Positions 33,113 through 41,455 of a DNA stretch of 64,000 nucleotides are shown here, in pieces; the stretch's first letter is position 1; each line of letters opens with the position of its first letter. The DNA is from JACNIZ01 sp964344765 (GTDB taxonomy: Bacteria > Planctomycetota > UBA1135), in the NCBI GenBank assembly GCA_964344765.1, contig CAYFOM010000001.1, forward strand, positions 186,001 through 250,000. Direction: 5' to 3'. A program made the position numbers and the translations under genes. Under the pieces are notes generated by a model. It was given only the letters and a program-made list of their open reading frames with translations. It was not told the origin of the DNA and ran no database searches.

Positions 33113-34243
33113 TTAAACGGCAAGCTCCGGTTCGGGAGTCGGCAGCGCTTGATAAAGCGTGTTGCGTTCGACCGGCTCGCGACCGGCTTCACGAATTAAT
33201 TGATGCAATCCTGCGCGCGTCAGCGCTTGCGGAGTGCTGGCGCCGGCGTCGTGATAAACCTTCTCTTGCGACACGGTGCCGTCGATGTCGTTCGAGCCGA
33301 AGTTCAACGCCATTTGCGCAACCGGCAAGCCGAGCATGACCCAATAAGCTTTGATGTGCTCGAAATTGTCGAGGAACAAACGGCCGATCGCGATCGCGCG
33401 CAACCGCTCCATCGGCGCTGCGAACGGCAAGTGTTCCAGCTTGGTGTTCTTTGGATGGAATGCCAGCGGTATGTAAGTCTGGAAGCCGCCGGTGACGTCT
33501 TGCACCTCGCGCAAGCGGTTCAAATGATCGACCCGCTCATCCAGTGTTTCGGTCATTCCGTACAGCATGGTCGCGTTGGTACGGAAGCCTTCGCCATGCA
33601 CTTGATGCGCCAACTCAATCCAGCGTTCGGCGCTCATCTTTTTCGGATACAGCTCTTGGCGCACGCGTTCGGAAAACACTTCGGCACCGCCGCCGGGCAT
33701 GGAATCCAACCCGGCTTCGCGCAACTCGCGCATCACTTCGGGCAACGGCTTATCGGCAAGCTTCACGATCAAGTCAATCTCGACCATGGTGAATGCTTTG
33801 ACATGAATATCCGGCCGTCCGCGCTTCGCCGCACGCAAGATGTCGAGGAAGTATTCATAACCCAGCGCCGGCCAAACGCCCCCGACCATATGCACCTCGG
33901 TCGCCTCGGGATTGGTTTTGCGCAGTTCCTCTTCGACTTGCTCCGGCGTCATGCAATAAGCGCCGTCATCCTTCGGCCGCCGCTGAAACGCGCAGAAGTC
34001 ACAAAACTGATTGCACCAGTTGGTGTAGTTGACGTGCGTATTGACGTTATAAAACGTGGTGTCGCCGTGGCGGCGATTGCGCATCTCATTGGCAAGTACA
34101 CCGAGCAACGGAACGTCGTCGGTCTGATACATCGCCAAGCACTGCTCGGTCGACAGCCGATCGCCGTTCAACACCGCGGTTGGGACGCCGCTAATTCCTG
34201 CGGTTTTTGCGCGTTTTTCCAGTGCTTCCAGGGACAAGTGCAT
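33113..34243 (-). CDS. mqnE: Aminofutalosine synthase (radical SAM)
   Basis: MqnE joins the MqnA product to the S-adenosylmethionine-derived adenosyl unit to form aminofutalosine. The 376-residue protein carries the radical-SAM cluster motif CxxxCxxC in WCNQFCDFCAF. The family marker EVHMVGGVWPALGYEYFLD distinguishes it from MqnC. SMPGGGAEVFSERVR and TTNATMLYG-like segments follow. It needs a [4Fe-4S] cluster. It is first in the operon with mqnA and the LON-domain gene. TAAAAT (plus strand 34251-34256) ends 7 nt before the ATG without a Shine-Dalgarno, suggesting leaderless transcription. Confidence 0.94.
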   Translation of the reverse strand: MHLSLEALEKRAKTAGISGVPTAVLNGDRLSTEQCLAMYQTDDVPLLGVLANEMRNRRHGDTTFYNVNTHVNYTNWCNQFCDFCAFQRRPKDDGAYCMTPEQVEEELRKTNPEATEVHMVGGVWPALGYEYFLDILRAAKRGRPDIHVKAFTMVEIDLIVKLADKPLPEVMRELREAGLDSMPGGGAEVFSERVRQELYPKKMSAERWIELAHQVHGEGFRTNATMLYGMTETLDERVDHLNRLREVQDVTGGFQTYIPLAFHPKNTKLEHLPFAAPMERLRAIAIGRLFLDNFEHIKAYWVMLGLPVAQMALNFGSNDIDGTVSQEKVYHDAGASTPQALTRAGLHQLIREAGREPVERNTLYQALPTPEPELAV

Positions 34244-34308
34244 TGCCGGAATTTTAGCATGACCGCGCCCGCAATGAAGTGCTGCCCACGTGATAGAATT
34301 CCCGCCGC

Positions 34309-35016
34309 ATGCCGCTAACCCTCGACGAAGCAGCCAAAATGCTCGGTGTTTCCACCGGCACCGTGCGCCGGTGGGCGCGCGAGGGGCTGTTAGGTGTGCG
34401 GCGGCCGACCGGCGAATTCCGCTTTGAAACGGCGCAATTGCGTACCTGGGCGCGCAGTCAAGGATTACGCATTCACGACATCAGCTCGGTGCCGGTGCGC
34501 GGTTCGTGGCCGGTGGTCAGCACGCCGGCGACGTCGGCCGAGGCCAAAGCGCAGCCGCTGACCTTCGCCCTAAGCCGCGGCGGCGGATTGCAGGGCATCT
34601 GCGGGGCGAGTGCGCATGAAGTGCTCAGCCAAATGGTCGAACAGGCGCCGCTGCAGCCAGAAGTCGATCGCGAACAACTGCTCGACCAGCTGATGCAGCG
34701 CGAAGGGCTGACGTCAACCGGTTTGGGCGACGGCGTGGCGCTGCCGCACCCGCGCAAACCTTCGCCGGAGTTTTCGCCGGAGCCGTTTGTGGCTTGGGCT
34801 CACCTCGAGCAACCGGTCGACTGGAAAGCCCTCGACGGCCAACCGGTTCACACGGTGCTGTTGCTGCTCAACCCCACGCCCGACGTGCACTTGAAAATCT
34901 TGTCGCGTCTGGCCTTCCTGCTGCGCGACCCGGAATTCCAGCAATTGCTGGCCGACAACGCCGATTTCGACCAAGTCCTTGCCACCGTCGCGGCCAAAGA
35001 GCCGGTCGATGGCTGA
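34309..35016 (+). CDS. HTH (MerR/excisionase-like) fused to PTS EIIA (PtsN-type) domain
   Basis: A 235-residue fusion. Residues 3-50 are a helix-turn-helix of the MerR/excisionase group (TLDEAAKMLGVSTGTVRRWA with a winged GEFRF). After a linker, residues about 85-232 are a PTS IIA-2/IIA-Ntr domain: LLDQLMQREGLTSTGLGDG leads to the phospho-accepting His147 in GVALPHPRKP, then VHTVLLLLNPTPDVHLKILSRLAFLLRD. It probably senses PTS phosphorylation state and binds DNA or a partner. A CLC channel gene follows after 43 bp. TAGAAT (34294-34299) ends 9 nt before the ATG. Confidence 0.9.
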   Translation: MPLTLDEAAKMLGVSTGTVRRWAREGLLGVRRPTGEFRFETAQLRTWARSQGLRIHDISSVPVRGSWPVVSTPATSAEAKAQPLTFALSRGGGLQGICGASAHEVLSQMVEQAPLQPEVDREQLLDQLMQREGLTSTGLGDGVALPHPRKPSPEFSPEPFVAWAHLEQPVDWKALDGQPVHTVLLLLNPTPDVHLKILSRLAFLLRDPEFQQLLADNADFDQVLATVAAKEPVDG

Positions 35017-35059
35017 TCGGTCATAGGCATCCGCCCGCCCATTTGGTTATTCTGCTGCC

Positions 35060-36793
35060 ATGGCTCGTTTTAGCCTGTTCCGAGGAAGCAACGCGCGCTC
35101 CGAACGCTGGTTGATGGCCGGCTTGGCTGCGCTGGTCGGTGTGGCCAGTTCGGCGGTGGCTGTGGCGCTGCGTAGCGGCGTGCATAGCTTGTTCGAGGCG
35201 TTGCATCATGTACGCGAATCCGCCGCCGGAGTTTTTCTGCCGGCAGCCGGTGCGTTGATCGGTGTTTGGCTGATTCGAGTGCTATTCCGCGAACCGGGCG
35301 GCCATGGAGTACCGGCGGTGCTCGAGGCGGTGGCGCGGCGCGGCGGATATATGCGCAAGCGCTCGATCTTTAGTCGTTTGTTCGGCTCGCTAGTGAACGT
35401 CGCCAGTGGCGGTTCGGCCGGACTGGAGGGCCCCATTGTTTACAGCGCGGCTGCGGTCGGAAGCACGGTGGCCGGCGGTACGCGCATGGCCGAGCGCCAA
35501 CGCATTTTGTTGTTGGCTTGTGGAGTCGCCGGCGGCATCGGCGCGATCTTTAATGCGCCGTTGACCGGCGTGATCTTCGCCACCGAGGTGGTGCTCGCCG
35601 AATGGACGCTGAGCGCGGTCATTCCAGTCACCGTTTCTGCCACCGTGGCCACCGGGATCGGTCGCGAAGTGCTCGGTGCCGAGGGCGCATTCGCCGCCGA
35701 CGTCTTCCAGTGGTCATCTACCGACCTTGCGTTGAGCCCGCTGCTGGGAATCGCATGCGGATTGATCTCGGTGTTGCTGGTGACCGGAATTTTCCGCACC
35801 GAACACTTCTGCGCCAAGCTCAAAGAAGGCGCCATCCTCGGACGCGTCGGCGTGGTTGCCGCACTGGCTGGTTTGCTGGTCGGCATCATCGGTTTGTGGC
35901 AACCGGGTGCAATCGGCGAGGGTTATGAGATCGTCAGTGAAGCGCTGCAAGGCAACTTGGAAAGCAGTCTTGGATTCCTTGGGTTGTTGCTGCTCGCCAA
36001 AGTCGTCGCCACCACGCTGACCTTGGGCAGTAACGCACCGGGGGGCATCTTTGCGCCGTCGCTGGTATTGGGTGCAATTCTTGGATTTTGGTTCGGCACC
36101 GTGCTGCACACCGTCGCGCCCGATTCGACTTTGGCGCAACCTGGTTTTTATGCCCTGTTGGCGATGGCCGGTTTGGTGGCCGGCACCATGCAGGCGCCGT
36201 TTACCGGCATGTTCTTGGCATTGGAAACCACCGGTGGATGGAGTGAAACTCTGCCACTGATGTTGGTCGCCGTGCTCAGCGCGCTGGTGTCGCGGTCCTT
36301 CTTGCGTCACAGCTTCTATACCTGGGACCTCGCCGAGTCCGGTCGTTTGCTGCGTCCCGGTACCGACAAACGCATCCTCGCCGACATGGAGGCGGGGGAG
36401 ATGCTCGATCAGGAGTTCGCCACCATTCAACTGGGCAAGTCTTTGGAAGACCTTGCTCAAGTGTTGCCGACCACGCGACGCAATCACTTCGCCGTCGTCG
36501 ACGAAGAAGGTCGCTTCCAAGGCATGCTTGACCTATCGGCGCTGCGCTCGGTGATCTTCGATCCGTTGCTGCGCCAAATGACGCCGGTGGATACGGCGAT
36601 GAATACCAGTATGCCGCGCATCCGCAACGATGATTCGCTGCTGCGCGCAATGGAAATGTTCGAAGAAGTCGGCGCTTGGGTGTTGCCCGTGGTCGACGAA
36701 AACGAAATATTCCTCGGCACTTTGTCCAAGTCGACGCTGTTCGACAACTACCGCCGCGAATTAATCGTTCAGACCGCCGGACGCGCGGAGTAG
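35060..36793 (+). CDS. CLC-family chloride channel/antiporter with CBS domain pair
   Basis: A 577-residue integral membrane protein with 10 or more helices and a cytoplasmic tail. Selectivity-filter motifs can be placed: GGHGVPAVLEA in the first filter region, GSAGLEGPIVY supplying the gating Glu, and GSNAPGGIFAPSLVLG (the GxFxP motif). Residues about 450-570 are two CBS domains (TTRRNHFAVVDEEGRFQGML, GAWVLPVVDENEIFLGTL) that may bind adenine nucleotides. Whether it is a channel or a Cl-/H+ exchanger is not resolved. It lies 43 bp after the HTH-EIIA gene; its own TATTCT (35048-35053) ends 6 nt before the ATG. Its 3' end overlaps the convergent GTPase gene by 33 bp. Confidence 0.94.
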   Translation: MARFSLFRGSNARSERWLMAGLAALVGVASSAVAVALRSGVHSLFEALHHVRESAAGVFLPAAGALIGVWLIRVLFREPGGHGVPAVLEAVARRGGYMRKRSIFSRLFGSLVNVASGGSAGLEGPIVYSAAAVGSTVAGGTRMAERQRILLLACGVAGGIGAIFNAPLTGVIFATEVVLAEWTLSAVIPVTVSATVATGIGREVLGAEGAFAADVFQWSSTDLALSPLLGIACGLISVLLVTGIFRTEHFCAKLKEGAILGRVGVVAALAGLLVGIIGLWQPGAIGEGYEIVSEALQGNLESSLGFLGLLLLAKVVATTLTLGSNAPGGIFAPSLVLGAILGFWFGTVLHTVAPDSTLAQPGFYALLAMAGLVAGTMQAPFTGMFLALETTGGWSETLPLMLVAVLSALVSRSFLRHSFYTWDLAESGRLLRPGTDKRILADMEAGEMLDQEFATIQLGKSLEDLAQVLPTTRRNHFAVVDEEGRFQGMLDLSALRSVIFDPLLRQMTPVDTAMNTSMPRIRNDDSLLRAMEMFEEVGAWVLPVVDENEIFLGTLSKSTLFDNYRRELIVQTAGRAE

Positions 36794-38203
36794 CGCTTCG
36801 GTAAAGCGCGCGTGTTGGGCTTCGGTCCATTCGTTGCCGGAGCGCCCGGATTGCAGGATCTGGCGCAAGCCTTTGTCCAGTGCATCGCGCACCTCCTTAG
36901 GCAAGTGAGCGACGATTCCTTTTTTGTCGCCTTCGCCGCTGTCGGCACCGCCATCCGCCGCCGTCAATGCGTGGGCACGGTCGCGCACCATATTCCAGTG
37001 CATCAGCGCGCGATCAAGCAAGACCCATGCAAAGCGCGGATTGCTCAGCGGTCCGTAGCAGCGATAGCGCCCGGTTTCGCCGGGGAAAATCTGCTTAAAC
37101 AGCGCGCCGCTGCTGTCCCAAGTCTTGCTCAATCGCGTGCTGCCCAGCCAAGCGCCGACGCCGCCGGTTAAAGCGCCGAGCAATGCCCCGGCGCCAAAGG
37201 AAAGCGTGCCGACCATCAAATCCAATCCGCCGCCTAATACCGCACCCCAGCCGGCGGCGTAAAGCGCAAGCTGGCGCGGCGTCAGTCCGAACACCTTCCA
37301 AGAGGTTTGGCTGAACAAGTCTTCGTTCAACAACTCAAATTCTCCGGCCGACGTCACCAGCGTGTTATGACCGTACAAACGATTGAGTTGATTGCGCTGC
37401 TGAAGCTCCAAGTTGCGCATTTGCTGGCGGTAGTTCTTGCGCAGTTGCTCATCCACCTTGGCGGTTTCGCCACCCGCCGTCACCGATACCTTTTCGACGT
37501 GCGTCATCATGCGCTGCAACGACGACGCCAACAGTTCGGCGCAACTGCGATCTCGGCGCAGGCGCTCCTGACGTAAGGTCTGCACCGCTTGTTGCAACGC
37601 AGGTTTCCATTCTTCGCGCACCTCGGCGAAGCTTTGCAGAAGCCCAACACGTTGCTCAAAGTCGGCGCCGTGGGCGTCGAAATCGCGCACCGCGTTGAAA
37701 AACTGCAGCAGTACCGGCTTCCATTCACCGCTGTAATCGTGATCGCCAATGCGATTGATCAGCGCCATGCCCGGCTGGCCGCTCCAACGCAAAATCTCCA
37801 TTTCGGCTTCGTGCGACGGGCGGTAAGGGCGCGAGCCATCGACTACATATAGAATGCCGGCATCGCCGCGATGAAGGTTTTGCAGCAATTCCACCTCATC
37901 GCTGAAGCGATCTTGCCCTTGGTGTTCGGCCACAAATGCGGCAATGGCTTGGCTGCGTTCGGCGGCGTTGTGAGTGCGCAGTTGCATCCACTCAAGCGCG
38001 GCAGGGGCGTCTTGAAAGCCCGGCGTATCGAGCAATCGCAGCACCGGTTTGCCGTCGACGACCAGCGTATAAGCACCGGTTTGCGCGGTGGTGCCCGGCG
38101 TCCAATCCACCGGAACGGTCGGATCTTCGGTCAACGTTGCAACCACCGAAGACTTGCCCTTGTTGACGTGTCCGACTACGACAAAAGTTGGGACCTCTTC
38201 CAT
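36761..38203 (-). CDS. GTPase with DUF3482 domain
   Basis: A 480-residue TrmE/Era-like GTPase. Motifs are G1 GHVNKGKSS, G3 DTPGFQD and a plausible switch TPGTTAQTGAY; a textbook NKxD is not obvious (LINRIGD is near that place). The C-terminal half has coiled-coil stretches and a glycine-rich membrane segment (AAGWGAVLGGGLDLMVGTLSFGAG, about residues 330-375), as in DUF3482 proteins, so membrane association is likely. The start at 38203 overlaps the DUF2868 stop by one base (TAATG). DUF2868 and DUF3482 are known genomic partners of unknown function. The 3' end overlaps the convergent CLC gene by 33 bp. Confidence 0.87.
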   Translation of the reverse strand: MEEVPTFVVVGHVNKGKSSVVATLTEDPTVPVDWTPGTTAQTGAYTLVVDGKPVLRLLDTPGFQDAPAALEWMQLRTHNAAERSQAIAAFVAEHQGQDRFSDEVELLQNLHRGDAGILYVVDGSRPYRPSHEAEMEILRWSGQPGMALINRIGDHDYSGEWKPVLLQFFNAVRDFDAHGADFEQRVGLLQSFAEVREEWKPALQQAVQTLRQERLRRDRSCAELLASSLQRMMTHVEKVSVTAGGETAKVDEQLRKNYRQQMRNLELQQRNQLNRLYGHNTLVTSAGEFELLNEDLFSQTSWKVFGLTPRQLALYAAGWGAVLGGGLDLMVGTLSFGAGALLGALTGGVGAWLGSTRLSKTWDSSGALFKQIFPGETGRYRCYGPLSNPRFAWVLLDRALMHWNMVRDRAHALTAADGGADSGEGDKKGIVAHLPKEVRDALDKGLRQILQSGRSGNEWTEAQHARFTEALLRASGGLND

Positions 38204-39729
38204 TACGGCACGCTGACGATGCGTAAATACGGGTCGGTGAGATCGGCGAGGAAGGTGCGCCACAGGTGCAGCCGCCGCTCGCTCACGGGTTGAAGTTGGT
38301 CGCCGTGCCAGTCGATCAGCGTGAGGTGGATCGGCGATTGCGACGGCATGCCGCCGCGTAGTCGGCGCAAGAAATGCATCAATCGTTTGTCCGGCGATTC
38401 TTCGGCCTCGACCAAAACCACCACTCCGCTTTCGGTCGAACCTCTTAGCTTCTTCAGCGCTTCTTCGTCTTCGCGTTGGTTGGCACCGCCGCAGGTCCAA
38501 CTTCGCCGGCTGCCCGAGCCGAAGTTTTGCGCCAGCTTCACCACTTGCTCGTCCGGCAAAGTCCAGCCACCCCAAAGCACGACGTCGACCTGGCCGCTTG
38601 CAGGCGGTGACGATTGCGCGGTGCTTGCGCTACCCGGTTCTCCTGGTCGCGGCAATAGTTTGCCCTGGACTTGAGACGGGGAAGGGCCCTGCCAAGTGCC
38701 GATTGCCGTCGGCAACATGGTTTCGTAAAGGTCGAGGAAAGCTGCGTGATTGAGGGGAACGCGTTGCAGGCTCAATTTGAATTTGCGCCGGGCCCAAAGC
38801 CATGCCGCGAGTCGTGGAAGCAAGCCCCAAACGACGACGGCGAGGAATAAAAACGCCCACCAATCGGCGGCGTAGGCGGCGGCAGTTTCTTGGCTTTCGG
38901 TGAGGAAGGAGCCGTCCAAACGACTCCAGCGCGTGTGCGCCACTGCTTCTGCTCCGGGTGCGCACGATGGCAAAAACCACGACCACGGCAAAGCCAAGAT
39001 TGCGACTAATGAGGTCAGGACTCCGGGTTTGAAGTTTGCCGGCGTCGTCGACCATGCGAAGGCTAGGTCACTAAACAGCACCAGCCATGCAAAGATCAGT
39101 AAAACCCCTAAGTTAAAAAACACGCCGAAGCGTTGCGTGAGTTGGATCAATAACCATCGCTGACTTTCTTGGTACAGGCGGCCGCGCGTCAGTAGTTGCG
39201 GCGCAATGCGGCGGTTGGCGGCATGAAGCAGCCAGCGCTGACTCATGCTTAACCAAGTGGTTTTGCGAAGCCATGAAGTGCCGATGGCGAGGACCGTGGC
39301 AATCAACAACAACAGCTGCAAGACCACAAATACCGCAAGGAACTGCCAAAGGTTGATCGGCGCTTTGCCGCTGTAACCCAAACTCGCCGATGCTGCGCCG
39401 GCGCCGACCAGAAATCCGGCAATGCTCAACAAGGTGCCGCCAAAGCGCAGTCCGGCCTCCACTTGCAGCCCCGGCATCGGCGCCGAATCCGGCGGCAGAT
39501 TGCGCAAGCGGCGCAGCCACGAAAAACACAGTTTCCAGCGCAAGCCACGGTCGTCGGCGATTTGCTGACGCCATGCGGCAACGCTTTGTGAGTCGTCGGC
39601 GAGGTTGGCTTGGCCGACGGCGCGCGCCGCTTCCACGTACTGATCGGAGTCGGCATCGGGCATAGCCTCGAGCTGATACTCGAGGTCGATCAAGTCGCCT
39701 AAACCGGGATGATCAGGCACGTTTGCCAT
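38203..39729 (-). CDS. DUF2868-family membrane protein
   Basis: A 508-residue membrane protein with a soluble N-terminus (LIDLEYQLEAMPDAD, about 85 residues), then helices at about residues 90-150, 205-250 and 290-315, and a large soluble C-terminal part (about 190 residues) after ARRKFKLSLQRVPLN. The pattern fits DUF2868, whose members sit beside a DUF3482 GTPase. It is followed by exactly that partner in a 1-bp overlap and preceded by mqnC with 7 bp between them. Function is unknown; a membrane-remodelling or stress-related GTPase complex is speculation. Confidence 0.82.
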   Translation of the reverse strand: MANVPDHPGLGDLIDLEYQLEAMPDADSDQYVEAARAVGQANLADDSQSVAAWRQQIADDRGLRWKLCFSWLRRLRNLPPDSAPMPGLQVEAGLRFGGTLLSIAGFLVGAGAASASLGYSGKAPINLWQFLAVFVVLQLLLLIATVLAIGTSWLRKTTWLSMSQRWLLHAANRRIAPQLLTRGRLYQESQRWLLIQLTQRFGVFFNLGVLLIFAWLVLFSDLAFAWSTTPANFKPGVLTSLVAILALPWSWFLPSCAPGAEAVAHTRWSRLDGSFLTESQETAAAYAADWWAFLFLAVVVWGLLPRLAAWLWARRKFKLSLQRVPLNHAAFLDLYETMLPTAIGTWQGPSPSQVQGKLLPRPGEPGSASTAQSSPPASGQVDVVLWGGWTLPDEQVVKLAQNFGSGSRRSWTCGGANQREDEEALKKLRGSTESGVVVLVEAEESPDKRLMHFLRRLRGGMPSQSPIHLTLIDWHGDQLQPVSERRLHLWRTFLADLTDPYLRIVSVP

Positions 39730-39736
39730 TTGCGCT

Positions 39737-40852
39737 TCAGGTGCCGGCGGCCGCAGGGCGCGGCGCGGTCGGCAGCAGTTCGTAACCTTGGTTGCGCTGG
39801 CGCGGTTCGAAGCCGGCCGAGCGGATGCAGCGTTCGATTTCGTCGACGGCTACCAATTCAAAGCAGCCGGCCGAGCTGACGACGTTCTCTTCCAGCATCG
39901 CCGAGCCAAAGTCATTGCAACCGGCGCGCAACGCCATGGTCGCCGCTTCGGCTCCTTGAGTGACAAAGCTGGCTTGCATGTTGTCAAAGTTGTCGAGGAA
40001 GATGCGCGCCACCGCAGTGGTGCGGAAGTACTCGGCGTAGGTCTTCTTGCGCCAACCGCCGGCGTGCAGGGTTTCGCCAAGCGGGTTGGCCATTGGTTGG
40101 AAGGTCCAGCCGATGAATGCGGTAAAGCCGCCGGTGCGATCCTGGACCTGGCGCAAACGATCCATGTGCTCAATGCGATCCGCCACCGTTTCCAGGTGGC
40201 CGAACATCATCGTTGCCGTGGTGCGCATATTCAGCTCATGCGCCTCTTCCATGATGCGCAGCCAAGTATCGGTGTCGGTTTTACGCGGTGCGATTTGCTT
40301 GCGCACCGACTCAACCAAAATCTCGGCACCACCACCCGGCATTGAACGCATGCCGGCTGCTTGCAGGCGGCGCAGCACATCTTTGGTCGAAATCTTCGAC
40401 ACCTTGGCAAGGTGATCGATCTCGGGCGGCGACATGCAATGCATGTGCAGATCCGGCCAGCGCTCGCCGATATCGCGCAGCAACTCCTCGAACCAATCCA
40501 CTCCCAAACGCGGGTGGTGCCCGCCTTGCATCAAAATCTGCACGCCGCCGACGTCGACGGTTTCCTGAATCTTGCGGTAGATCACCTCGCGATCCAGCAC
40601 GTAGCCCTTCTCCTTATCCTTCGGCTTGGCGTAGAAGGAACAGAAGGTGCAATCGGTTACGCAAACATTGGTCGGGTTGAGATTGCGATCAATGATGTAG
40701 GTCACAATCCCATCCGGATGCTTGCGCCGCCGCACTTCGTCGGCCAAGTAGGCAAGCGTGGTGACGTCGGCTTGTTCGTGCAGAATCAGCGCTTCTTCGG
40801 CGCTGAGACGCTCGTCGGCCAAAACTTTTTCACACAGGGTGGGGACGTTCAT
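39737..40852 (-). CDS. mqnC: Cyclic dehypoxanthinyl futalosine synthase (radical SAM)
   Basis: MqnC cyclises dehypoxanthine futalosine, a later step of the futalosine route. The 371-residue product has the CxxxCxxC cluster in VCVTDCTFCSFYAKPKDK and the family marker QILMQGGHHPRLGVDWFEEL, then HCMSPPEIDHLAKVS, MRSMPGGGAEILVESVR and TTATMMFGHLET. It is not next to mqnA/mqnE: about 5.5 kb with other genes intervene. It sits fourth in a six-gene minus-strand operon between yqgE and DUF2868. MqnB and MqnD are not in the window. Confidence 0.94.
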   Translation of the reverse strand: MNVPTLCEKVLADERLSAEEALILHEQADVTTLAYLADEVRRRKHPDGIVTYIIDRNLNPTNVCVTDCTFCSFYAKPKDKEKGYVLDREVIYRKIQETVDVGGVQILMQGGHHPRLGVDWFEELLRDIGERWPDLHMHCMSPPEIDHLAKVSKISTKDVLRRLQAAGMRSMPGGGAEILVESVRKQIAPRKTDTDTWLRIMEEAHELNMRTTATMMFGHLETVADRIEHMDRLRQVQDRTGGFTAFIGWTFQPMANPLGETLHAGGWRKKTYAEYFRTTAVARIFLDNFDNMQASFVTQGAEAATMALRAGCNDFGSAMLEENVVSSAGCFELVAVDEIERCIRSAGFEPRQRNQGYELLPTAPRPAAAGT

Positions 40853-40880
40853 GTCGATCAGGCTGCAAGCGGGCGGCTAG

Positions 40881-41432
40881 CTAGTTCAGGCTGGGGTCGT
40901 CGGGCACGCGGCTCATCCAAGCGAAGGACGGATCCAATTCAACCATCAACTGGGTCCACAGCTCAGGTCCTTTTTCGGAAAAGATCTGCTCGGTTTTTGC
41001 ATCGACCACGTGCCACGCTCCTTCGGCGAGCTCGCCGTCGAGTTGGCCCGGCTCCCAACCGGCGTAACCGAAGAAAAAGCGGATGCAATCGCCGGCTTCA
41101 TTGGCTTCGATTAAATCGTCGACGACGCCGCCGAAGTAAAGACCGGGCAGGACCTCGGTGGTTTCTTCGAAGTCTTGTTTGGGCGAACTTTGGTGCAGCG
41201 CGTGCAGCCCTTGTTGACTGACCGGGCCGCCCCAGTAGACTTCCAATTCGCCATCCCAGTTTTGATTTTCAAACTGCAACTGCACCGCGCAGTCGATGGG
41301 GCGGTTGACGATTAAGCCGAGAGTGCCTTCGTCGTTGTGCTCGCAAATCAGCACCACGCTCGACTCGAAATTCGGGTCGGTTAAGCGCGGATCGGCAACT
41401 AAAAAGTCGCCCGGGCGAGGACTGCGGCTCAC
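40881..41432 (-). CDS. YqgE/AlgH family protein (DUF179)
   Basis: A 183-residue cytoplasmic protein of the YqgE/AlgH family. Typical segments are GDFLVADPRLTDPNFESSVVLI, GTLGLIVNRPI, VYWGGPVSQQGLHALH and FFGYAGWEPGQLDGEL. The start is a GTG at 41432; no ATG fits the family N-terminus. The biochemical role is unresolved in all species. It lies between the TMTC-like gene (23 bp) and mqnC (28 bp) in the same direction. Confidence 0.93.
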   Translation of the reverse strand: MSRSPRPGDFLVADPRLTDPNFESSVVLICEHNDEGTLGLIVNRPIDCAVQLQFENQNWDGELEVYWGGPVSQQGLHALHQSSPKQDFEETTEVLPGLYFGGVVDDLIEANEAGDCIRFFFGYAGWEPGQLDGELAEGAWHVVDAKTEQIFSEKGPELWTQLMVELDPSFAWMSRVPDDPSLN

Positions 41433-41455
41433 CCTACCAGCGTATCAGCGCGGCC

